The notes: a model not told the origin generated them from the letters alone. A DNA stretch of 5,759 nt from Methylobacter sp. (GCA_028714995.1 JAQTLI010000208.1:1-5759), one strand, 5' to 3'. Positions 1 to 5,328 are shown, counted from the stretch's first letter. Numbers and translations are program-made.

Positions 1-167
1 GGCCTACGATGACAGTGAATCGTGATCTTGTTAAGAATCCGCTTTCTGGCGGCTGTGGGGAAGGTTATGACCTTGCCATCGAGCCGTCTGATGCTGATAT
101 CGATGCTTATCTGCCTATTCCTAAAGCAGAATATCCTTTGGGCGCACCTGTTAACTTCGTTCACTAG
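1..167 (+). CDS. C-terminal end of an unidentified protein (5'-truncated)
   Basis: An open frame enters from the left edge (first full codon at 3) and stops at TAG 165-167, giving 54 residues. The tail is acidic, with a Gly-Gly-Cys-Gly-Glu-Gly stretch near the middle and a Pro-rich end (YLPIPKAEYPLGAPVNFVH). I do not recognise the family. An ATG at 9 is in frame, but the window edge hides whether it is internal; the compact, non-hydrophobic sequence looks like the end of a larger soluble or secreted protein. It is 212 bases from the next gene, with an inverted repeat between, so it need not belong to the same transcript. The reading frame is the only evidence that it is coding. Confidence 0.55.
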   Translation, partial: PTMTVNRDLVKNPLSGGCGEGYDLAIEPSDADIDAYLPIPKAEYPLGAPVNFVH

Positions 168-193
168 ACAAAAGCAAACGCATTCAATGAGTG

Positions 194-199
194 TATAAT
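194..199 (+). promoter_or_regulatory. possible -10 element (TATAAT)
   Basis: This is an exact TATAAT match in an AT-rich stretch between the first gene fragment and the STN/HEAT gene. No convincing -35 hexamer lies 16-18 bases upstream, and a transcript starting here would have a leader of about 170 bases. It is reported as a weak candidate only. Confidence 0.2.
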
Positions 200-219
200 T
201 AATCAATAGATTGTTTATA

Positions 220-243
220 TTTCGACAGCGTTATGTGTCGAAA
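220..243. repeat. perfect 8-bp inverted repeat with 8-nt loop
   Basis: TTTCGACA (220-227) is the exact reverse complement of TGTCGAAA (236-243). The spacer is GCGTTATG. No T run follows; nine bases downstream comes a run of eight G (253-260). It could be an operator, or a weak terminator for the gene fragment ending at 167. The missing T tail argues against a standard intrinsic terminator. Confidence 0.5.
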
Positions 244-295
244 CTTGCAATAGGGGGGGGTCGGCATTTCTCGTTTAGCTGTAAGAAGGATGTAG

Positions 296-320
296 TGATA
301 ATGAGATTTGGTTTTTATCA
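296..320. promoter_or_regulatory. TGATAA/TTATCA dyad upstream of the STN/HEAT gene
   Basis: TGATAA (296-301) and TTATCA (315-320) form a 6-bp inverted repeat with a 13-base spacer. It lies 60 bases before the chosen ATG. The same hexamer pair recurs with a 12-base spacer before the next gene (1261-1284). GATAAT at 297-302 also resembles a -10 box, and the run GATAATGA recalls one part of a Fur box. A role as an operator is inference. Confidence 0.3.
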
Positions 321-379
321 TGATTCAACCAGGCCTGTCTTAAAGGCAGTAAAAAGTGGTCGACCATAGAGATATAGGC

Positions 380-1207
380 ATGAGCAGATGCAAATTCTGG
401 ACAGTCTGTTTGTTATCGTTGATGCCGACGATAGTCTCGGCAGGCGAAGAAGCGGTTCGGGTCATCCTGACTCAGGATGCTGGGGCGGAATTGCAACTGG
501 AGGCACAGCAACTGCCTTTGCCACAGATACTTAAAAAAATTACCGAGGCAACCGGTGTGCCGATACATTATTCGGTGTTGCCCAAGGAATTGGTTACAGC
601 GACTTGTGTAGGGACAACGGTAAAACAGGTGCTGGAATGTCTGTTTAATAAAAAAGCAGATCTGATTTTTCGATATGCAAAGAATGCGTCAAAAAATGTT
701 TCAATAAAGCGCCCCGCAGAGGTCTGGGTGATGGGAACAAATTTTGGAGCAGAAGAAACGTGCACAACTGCTGGAATGCAGGCACGGAATCCAGTCGCAG
801 GTACGCAGGAGCAAGCTGGCGACGCGAAAGGGGTTGATAAGTTGCTGGAACAGGTTAAAACCCAAGACCCTGAGCAACGCGCCGATGCTGTTGCACTTTT
901 GGCGGCAGAAGGGAAAACGGATGACGCAAATGTTAACAGCGCATTAGTGTCGGCACTGTCGGATAAAAACGCCGACGTTAGGGCGCAGGCGGTTTCCGGT
1001 TTGGCAAGGCGTGAAAGCGGCGACGCTTCAGTCGCATTACAGAATGCAATGCAGGATGGCAATGCGTCGGTGCGCTTGATGGCTGTAAGCAATGCAGGCG
1101 ATAATACCGCGTTATTGCAACAGGCGCTTAGTGATAGCGATGAGACGGTACGTGCTTTTGCGGCAACAAAATTGGAAAGGCTTTCTGGCGACGGTAAAGC
1201 TCAGTGA
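380..1207 (+). CDS. exported protein with STN-like domain and HEAT repeats
   Basis: This 275-residue protein is predicted to act in the periplasm. Residues 1-21 form a signal peptide (basic start, LLSLMP core, VSA cleavage site). Residues 27-100 resemble the STN domain of secretins and TonB-dependent receptors: an LPLPQILKKITEATGV helix, then strands, then a VKQVLECLF helix. A Gly/Ala/Gln-rich linker (about 121-150) leads to three or four HEAT-type helical repeats (152-270), with Val-Arg pairs at 200-201, 231-232 and 257-258, each preceded by an Asp/Asn-rich turn. HEAT repeats usually bind proteins, so a scaffold or adaptor role is likely, but no partner is shown. I chose ATG 380 over an in-frame GTG at 356 because it puts the signal peptide at the N-terminus and has AGAGA 7 bases upstream. 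It has three cysteines after the signal peptide (76, 87, 128). I cannot name the family. Confidence 0.8.
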   Translation: MSRCKFWTVCLLSLMPTIVSAGEEAVRVILTQDAGAELQLEAQQLPLPQILKKITEATGVPIHYSVLPKELVTATCVGTTVKQVLECLFNKKADLIFRYAKNASKNVSIKRPAEVWVMGTNFGAEETCTTAGMQARNPVAGTQEQAGDAKGVDKLLEQVKTQDPEQRADAVALLAAEGKTDDANVNSALVSALSDKNADVRAQAVSGLARRESGDASVALQNAMQDGNASVRLMAVSNAGDNTALLQQALSDSDETVRAFAATKLERLSGDGKAQ

Positions 1208-1257
1208 CTTGGAAAGCGTTAACAGATAGACAATAAAATTTTAATTTCGCTAGTTCA

Positions 1258-1302
1258 TGCTGATAATCAGTACAGACCTTATCAGCACTGTTTAGTATTT
1301 TT
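1258..1302 (+). terminator. candidate terminator, or operator, after the STN/HEAT gene
   Basis: TGCTGATAA (1258-1266) pairs perfectly with TTATCAGCA (1279-1287) across a 12-base loop. The next 15 bases (1288-1302) are T-rich and end in five T. This looks like an intrinsic terminator, but the stem is AT-rich and the T run is interrupted. The core hexamers match the dyad at 296-320, so a regulator-binding site for the following gene is an equal alternative. Confidence 0.4.
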
Positions 1303-1305
1303 ACC

Positions 1306-1327
1306 GCCGGTTTGCCGGCATATGAGG
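1306..1327 (+). promoter_or_regulatory. short GC hairpin beside the ribosome binding site
   Basis: GCCGG (1306-1310) pairs with CCGGC (1315-1319) around a TTTG loop. The Shine-Dalgarno GAGG (1324-1327) starts four bases later and sits five bases before ATG 1333. The clear GAGG fixes that start in preference to an in-frame TTG at 1312, which lies inside the hairpin. The hairpin might affect ribosome access; that is inference. Confidence 0.45.
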
Positions 1328-1332
1328 ATTAC

Positions 1333-1779
1333 ATGAAACGTATAATAGTTAAAAAAGCCTTTGTAGCGGCATCAGTGTTAAGCGTACTGGGATATGTTGG
1401 CAGTGCATCGGCTCACGAACAACTCGGAGCGCTGGGAGCAGGAGCGAAAAAAACTGATTATTATCAGGTGAGCTGTTTTAATGACGGTTCGGGAGATGCT
1501 GATCACCTTGCTGTACTAATAACGGATCTGGCCCCGGTGGCAAGCCCGCTGGTTAGTGTTCAAGTTATTAAAGGTCAGGTGGCGAAAAATACTACGGACC
1601 CGGTTGACGGGGATGCGACTTCTAGTCCGGAAATGAAAGTCATCGGCGGCAATGGAGCCTATCAAGTGATAGTCGATAAAACGGGAGCAGACGCAGAGAA
1701 TTACTCATTAGATTACCATTGTGAGAACAGTAACGGTGATCACACAGGTACCAGTATTGTTCAGATTCAAGACAAGTAA
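1333..1779 (+). CDS. small secreted protein with predicted N-terminal histidine
   Basis: This 148-residue protein has a clear signal peptide: MKR start, basic KK, hydrophobic core to about residue 22, then SASA before the predicted cut between Ala27 and His28. The mature protein of about 121 residues is rich in Val, Thr, Ser, Asp and Gly, as in a beta-sandwich. It has two cysteines, Cys48 in a YYQVSC segment and Cys130 in YHCE, which would likely form a disulfide. Histidines are 28, 58, 129 and 137. A mature N-terminal His occurs in copper 'histidine brace' proteins such as CopC and LPMOs, but also by chance; no known family is assigned. It is flanked by hairpins on both sides, so it may be transcribed alone. 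The start is well supported by GAGG and by the signal peptide. Function is unknown. Confidence 0.8.
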   Translation: MKRIIVKKAFVAASVLSVLGYVGSASAHEQLGALGAGAKKTDYYQVSCFNDGSGDADHLAVLITDLAPVASPLVSVQVIKGQVAKNTTDPVDGDATSSPEMKVIGGNGAYQVIVDKTGADAENYSLDYHCENSNGDHTGTSIVQIQDK

Positions 1780-1794
1780 TTTCGCGTCAGCAAT

Positions 1795-1850
1795 GGACCG
1801 TCCCCCCAGGAATGCAACGTTTACATCTTTACGGGGTACGGCCTGTTTTT
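1795..1850 (+). terminator. candidate intrinsic terminator with bulged stem and T5 tail
   Basis: GGACCGTCCCC (1795-1805) can pair with GGGGTACGGCC (1833-1843), giving ten base pairs with one unpaired A on the left arm and one unpaired T on the right. TG and five T (1846-1850) follow. The 27-base loop is long for an intrinsic terminator, so a structured leader for the thioredoxin gene remains possible. It lies 16 bases after the stop of the small secreted protein, a usual terminator position. Next to it is the palindrome AACCGGTT (1851-1858). Confidence 0.45.
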
Positions 1851-1880
1851 AACCGGTTGCGCTAAAAATAATAATAAAAA

Positions 1881-2384
1881 ATGAATCAACGCATAATAAT
1901 TTTGCTGTGTGCGGCACTGGCCCTGGGCTCTGTTGGAACATTAACAGCAGCGGAAAAGGGTGACGCAATACCGGACTGCACAGTAGCCTCTACAGGCGAG
2001 GCTACAAACTTTAACCTGAAGCAATTTCAAGGCAAAGTGCTTTATATCGATTTCTGGGCTTCCTGGTGTAGCCATTGTGCCCAATCGTTTCCATTTTTGA
2101 ATACTCTCAATCATGAATTCAAAGATCGTGGACTGCAGGTTATAGCCATCAATTTAGATGAAAACCTTGCTGATGCCCAGGATTTTCTTGCCAAATATCC
2201 ACCCAATTTTATGGTAGCAGTTGATGCCAAGCAACAATGTGCGACGGACTTCGGCGTAAAAGCGATGCCATCCTCTTATCTGGTAGACCGAAAAGGCCAT
2301 ATTCGCCATATCCATATCGGATTCAGGGCCGGGGAAGCGGAAGAGCTGAAAGCGCTGGTTGAACAGTTGCTGGCCGAGCACTAG
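1881..2384 (+). CDS. exported TlpA-like thioredoxin (thiol-disulfide oxidoreductase)
   Basis: This 167-residue TlpA/ResA-like protein would act in the periplasm. Residues 1-24 form a cleavable signal peptide (IIILLCAALALG core, TAA before Glu25). The thioredoxin fold follows: an LKQFQGKVLYIDFWASWC strand into the active site, with Cys63-Ser-His-Cys66, and the cis-proline loop at Met129-Pro130-Ser131. The usual TlpA/ResA pair between the cysteines is Pro-Pro, Gly-Pro or Glu-Pro; Ser-His is less common and a His there tends to make the disulfide more oxidising, as in DsbA (CPHC). Extra cysteines are 33 and 120. There is no good Shine-Dalgarno; an A-rich tract precedes ATG 1881. The stop is 14 bases before the lipoprotein gene, so the two are almost certainly co-transcribed. 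A likely job is keeping cysteines of the neighbouring cluster proteins in the right redox state; the true partner is not shown. Confidence 0.92.
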   Translation: MNQRIIILLCAALALGSVGTLTAAEKGDAIPDCTVASTGEATNFNLKQFQGKVLYIDFWASWCSHCAQSFPFLNTLNHEFKDRGLQVIAINLDENLADAQDFLAKYPPNFMVAVDAKQQCATDFGVKAMPSSYLVDRKGHIRHIHIGFRAGEAEELKALVEQLLAEH

Positions 2385-2398
2385 CCGTACGATGCCGA

Positions 2399-2623
2399 AT
2401 GAAGAAAATTGACCCCAAGACCGCTGCGCTGCTTATTGGTTTGAGTGTCTGCGCGTCGGCTTGTTCACCTGTGGCGGCGTGGCAACGCGGTACCCTCGCC
2501 AAATCGTCCATGGCTCTGGAACCGAATCCTATGCAGGGGGCAGTGCGGGAACACACCTATGGCAGTCGCGAAGCGGCTTCCGGCAGTAGTTCTGCCAGCG
2601 GAGGCGGTTGTGGTTGTTACTAA
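2399..2623 (+). CDS. DUF4266-type small lipoprotein ending in GGGCGCY
   Basis: This 74-residue protein has a short hydrophobic leader (residues 9-21) ending at Cys22, the probable lipidated cysteine (ASAC, an imperfect lipobox; Cys18 in LSVC is an alternative). After it comes a segment typical of DUF4266 (PVAAWQRGTLAKSSMALEP), then HTYGSREAASG and a Gly/Ser tail ending Gly-Gly-Gly-Cys71-Gly-Cys73-Tyr. The terminal Cys-x-Cys is the family hallmark and could bind metal or exchange disulfides. DUF4266 genes are known neighbours of DUF3570 and thioredoxin genes; the function is unknown. It starts 15 bases after the thioredoxin stop, with a weak ribosome site, so it is probably translated by coupling. 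Its last 14 bases overlap the next gene. I am confident about the family and less so about which cysteine is lipidated. Confidence 0.88.
   Translation: MKKIDPKTAALLIGLSVCASACSPVAAWQRGTLAKSSMALEPNPMQGAVREHTYGSREAASGSSSASGGGCGCY
2600..2612 (+). promoter_or_regulatory. strong Shine-Dalgarno and GTG start inside the lipoprotein gene
   Basis: GGAGG (2600-2604) lies five bases before GTG (2610-2612), which is in frame with the long downstream protein. No ATG is available between this point and the signal-peptide core. This site decides the start of the DUF3570 protein and places it 14 bases inside the preceding gene, a typical translational-coupling overlap. Confidence 0.7.
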
Positions 2624-5264
2624 ATTAAAACGACATCATCCTTTATCTGTGCGATCGGCTTGCCGGTACCTTGTCCGGCATTTATCAACACGCGCTTCCA
2701 AACCCAAACCCGCCGTATCTTCCAGTTCATCGTTGCAGGCACTGACTGTAGCTGCCCTGGCTTTGCCGGGCTTAGTGCTGCCGGCAGCTTACGCAGCAGA
2801 AGAGGATGAAGTCAATTTTCAGTATGGCCATTACCAGGAAGGCAAGCGCAATCTTTACAATGTCCCAAATGACAAAAATCCTATTGAGGTAGACAGCCTG
2901 TTCGGCAGGGCAAAGGTCAGTCTGTCGGATCGAATCAAGTTCGCTTTCAATTACACACAGGATACCTGGTCAGGCGCTACGCCGATTACGACGGCGCCGC
3001 TGGTTTTTGGTGGCAATCGTGCCTACAAGGCAGATACCCCTTCCGGCACAATTATTGCCGGCGCATCGCCTTATCTCAATGGCCAGATACTGTTAAATAA
3101 AAATTTCATCCCACTCGGGAAAGATGCAAACGGTAATGTGACGGGTGAAAACACGCAGCTGGTGCATACCCTTTCTACCGCATCACCTGAAACACGTAAA
3201 CAGGGTGATTTCAAGTTAGGCTACGAGTGGGATGAAGCGGCACTGGATATAGGCGGCGGTATTTCAGTTGAAAACGACTATGAATCCCGATTCGGCAATA
3301 TCAATGGGCGTTGGGATTTCAACCAGAAACTGACCAGCCTGAATCTGGGCTTAAGTTACACCAACAGCTCCACATCAGCGACACTCGACCATGATGCACA
3401 ACCATACATTAACACGACGGCTTTTTCAGACCAGATTGAACTGAGCGGCCTCTTAAAAATCTTGCACGGCAAACGCGAGGATTGGGCGACCTCTTTGGGC
3501 TTGACGCAAATTCTGAACAAGGATGCGCTGGTCGAGGCCAGCATCGGTTATACCCGCAGTACCGGCTATATGGCAAATCCCTACAAGGCGATGACGATCG
3601 TGTTTGTCGATCCAGACCAGCATACCGAAACCTTGGTAGGCAACGTGCAGGCGTTCCTTGAGCAGCGGCCTGATCAGCGCAACCAGCTGAACATAGGCAG
3701 CCGATATATCCAGCATATCGGCATGCTGGATGCGGCTCTGCATCTGGATTACCGTTTTTTTCATGATGACTGGGGCATTAATGCCCATACCTTTGAGGCT
3801 GATTGGGTACAGCCTGTGGGCACTACCTGGACTGTCACGCCCAGGGTTCGCTATTATTCGCAGGATGCCGCCGACTTTTACTCCCCCTATCTTATTTCCA
3901 ATCAAGCGTTTTTAAAGCCCATATTTGACCTCGCTACGGATACTTTTTCTTTGGTTAATTTTGACCCCAAAAAATTGCCGGCCAATTTTTCCAGCGACCA
4001 GCGCTTGTCCGCTTTCGGCGCTTTAAGCGGCGGGGTAACGGTAAACAAGCAATTCTCCAAGGCGGTGAGCCTTGAAGCAGGTTTTGAGTATTACACTCAT
4101 GCGGGCTCATTAAAAATAGGCGGCGGGGGCGAAGGCAGTTACAGCGATTTCAATTATTATCAAGCCAACGCCGCATTGAAGGTCAGTTTATCGGCACTGG
4201 ATAGTGGCGGACATGGCGGTCATTCCGGTCATGTCGACCACAGCCATCACAGCAGCCATGGGCCTGCCGGTGTCATGTTTGATCACATGCTGAGCAAAAC
4301 CAATGACATGATGGTGGGTTACCGCTTTATGTATAGCCATGAGTCGGGCGATATACTGCACGGTTCGAATGCAGCCAGCGATAAGGATATCGTCAATAAT
4401 GGCTGCGGCAGTGTCCGCTGCCGATTAACGCCGACTTTTATGAATATGAGCATGCACATGCTGGACATCATGTATGCACCGACGGATTGGTTAAATCTGA
4501 TGCTGATGCCGCAATTCGTGGATATGGAGATGAATTTGAGGACACTTGACGGCGCGCCGCCGGTCGAACCGGGTGGGCATATCCATACCGGTACCGGGCA
4601 TGCGACAGGCGGTGTCGGCGATACCGGCATGTACGCATTGGTCAAGTTGTTCGATATGCCTATGCACCATGTTCATTTGAGTCTGGGTGTCAGCGCACCG
4701 ACGGGGGATGTGAGTATTAAACTCAGGCGTACGCATAAGCAAGACGAAGGCTTTATTCATTACGGCATGCAGCTGGGCAGCGGCACCTGGGATTTTAAAC
4801 CCAGTCTGACGTATACAGGCAAGCTCGATGACTGGTCGTGGGGCGCTCAACTCAGTGGTACTAAACGCCTTGAAGATAAAAATGAATCAGGTTATGCCTT
4901 GGGCGATATATTTCAGTCCACTGCCTGGGGCGGCTATAGCCTGACCCGCTGGCTCTCGGCGTCAATACGCGGAGTTTATACGGTACAGGGCGCTGTCAAC
5001 GGTCAGTTCAATCCTACTCCAGGGGTCGTTAACGGCAAGTTAGTAGATAATGTCAATTCCAAATCAGGCACTATGGACTTCCCGCCCAATCATGGCGGAC
5101 GCTACTGGGACATCGGTTTTGGTCTTAATGCGGTCGTGACCGGCGGAGCGCTGGCCGGTAACAGTTTCGGCTTTGAATGGTTGCAGCCGGTAAGTACCGA
5201 TGTTAACGGGTATCAGCTGGATCGTGTAGGCGCGCTGTCAGCAACCTGGAGCTTAGCGTTTTAA
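2610..5264 (+). CDS. DUF3570 outer-membrane protein fused to a second Met/His-rich beta-barrel
   Basis: This 884-residue protein starts at GTG 2610. Residues 1-41 are a long basic, Ser-rich n-region, 42-57 a hydrophobic core, and AAYA/A gives a cut near 62-63. Residues about 64-531 match the DUF3570 style: alternating amphipathic strands rich in Tyr, Asn and Gly, ending in YSDFNYYQANAALKVSL. Family members are usually near 400 residues, so this one is about twice as long. A His-rich hinge (532-551, seven His) leads to a second barrel (about 552-884) resembling the 'transporter' beta-barrel proteins of the Phenol_MetA_deg type, with Met/His clusters at 556-577, 611-621, 631-641 and 683-689. 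The protein ends in Phe884, the usual outer-membrane C-terminal signal. Cys599 and Cys604 are the only cysteines after the signal. D118-x-x-S-G-A-T124 fits the flavinylation motif used by ApbE. The order thioredoxin, DUF4266, DUF3570, ApbE supports the call. The reading frame is continuous; an assembly-made fusion is unlikely but untested. Confidence 0.88.
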   Translation: MVVTKLKRHHPLSVRSACRYLVRHLSTRASKPKPAVSSSSSLQALTVAALALPGLVLPAAYAAEEDEVNFQYGHYQEGKRNLYNVPNDKNPIEVDSLFGRAKVSLSDRIKFAFNYTQDTWSGATPITTAPLVFGGNRAYKADTPSGTIIAGASPYLNGQILLNKNFIPLGKDANGNVTGENTQLVHTLSTASPETRKQGDFKLGYEWDEAALDIGGGISVENDYESRFGNINGRWDFNQKLTSLNLGLSYTNSSTSATLDHDAQPYINTTAFSDQIELSGLLKILHGKREDWATSLGLTQILNKDALVEASIGYTRSTGYMANPYKAMTIVFVDPDQHTETLVGNVQAFLEQRPDQRNQLNIGSRYIQHIGMLDAALHLDYRFFHDDWGINAHTFEADWVQPVGTTWTVTPRVRYYSQDAADFYSPYLISNQAFLKPIFDLATDTFSLVNFDPKKLPANFSSDQRLSAFGALSGGVTVNKQFSKAVSLEAGFEYYTHAGSLKIGGGGEGSYSDFNYYQANAALKVSLSALDSGGHGGHSGHVDHSHHSSHGPAGVMFDHMLSKTNDMMVGYRFMYSHESGDILHGSNAASDKDIVNNGCGSVRCRLTPTFMNMSMHMLDIMYAPTDWLNLMLMPQFVDMEMNLRTLDGAPPVEPGGHIHTGTGHATGGVGDTGMYALVKLFDMPMHHVHLSLGVSAPTGDVSIKLRRTHKQDEGFIHYGMQLGSGTWDFKPSLTYTGKLDDWSWGAQLSGTKRLEDKNESGYALGDIFQSTAWGGYSLTRWLSASIRGVYTVQGAVNGQFNPTPGVVNGKLVDNVNSKSGTMDFPPNHGGRYWDIGFGLNAVVTGGALAGNSFGFEWLQPVSTDVNGYQLDRVGALSATWSLAF
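2961..2981 (+). other. candidate FMN attachment motif, D-T-W-S-G-A-T
   Basis: These seven codons encode Asp118 to Thr124 of the DUF3570 protein. ApbE enzymes attach FMN by a phosphoester bond to the last Ser/Thr of D-x-x-S/T-G-A-S/T, as in NqrC and RnfG. The match is complete, with the acidic residue six places before Thr124. Attachment is inferred from the motif plus the adjacent apbE. Confidence 0.6.
4203..4262 (+). other. histidine-rich hinge between the two barrels
   Basis: These 20 codons encode residues 532-551 of the large outer-membrane protein. Seven of them are His (535, 538, 541, 544, 546, 547, 550), spaced by Gly, Ser, Val and Asp, with Gly-Gly-His and Ser-Gly-His units. It has the composition of a flexible metal-binding linker and marks the join between the DUF3570 half and the second half. 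Confidence 0.75.
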
Positions 5265-5315
5265 GAGTTGGCAAGATTGCACGTCGCGTACCTTTTGAGC
5301 GCCTTATGATTTTAA

Positions 5316-5328
5316 CGCCGATGCGGCG
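5316..5328 (+). promoter_or_regulatory. GC triloop hairpin just before apbE
   Basis: CGCCG (5316-5320) pairs with CGGCG (5324-5328) around an ATG loop, ending 10 bases before the apbE start. A nine-codon open frame (ATG 5306 to TAA 5335) spans it and stops three bases before the apbE ATG. No T run follows, so it is not a terminator. The gap from 5265 to 5338 shows no other terminator, which supports co-transcription of apbE with the DUF3570 gene. Confidence 0.3.

Noticed and set aside
356..379. GTG start extending the STN/HEAT protein by eight residues
   Set aside because: It places charged residues before the signal peptide and has no better ribosome site; ATG 380 fits the leader directly.
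568..1092. 174-codon open frame on the minus strand
   Set aside because: It is antisense to the STN/HEAT gene, has no recognisable domain, and no ribosome site was seen. It looks like a codon-bias shadow.
1312..1332. TTG start for the small secreted protein
   Set aside because: It lies in a GC hairpin; ATG 1333 has GAGG at the right distance and starts a normal signal peptide.
1780..1880. A known riboswitch class in the leader of the thioredoxin gene
   Set aside because: The C6 and GGGG tracts first suggested a structured ligand-binding RNA, but I could not match any known conserved core; the simpler reading is a terminator hairpin.
2445..2609. N-terminal 55-codon extension of the large barrel protein
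   Set aside because: It only reads the lipoprotein gene out of frame, gives no signal-like sequence, and GGAGG-GTG at 2600-2612 supplies a better start.
3057..3068. A-G-A-S at residues 150-153 of the barrel protein as a second FMN site
   Set aside because: It lacks the acidic residue six places earlier and the Ser/Thr before Gly; the site at residues 118-124 matches fully.
3453..3905. 150-codon open frame on the minus strand, and shorter ones at 4319-4850
   Set aside because: All lie opposite the large barrel gene, which is supported by family resemblance. None shows a domain, leader or ribosome site.
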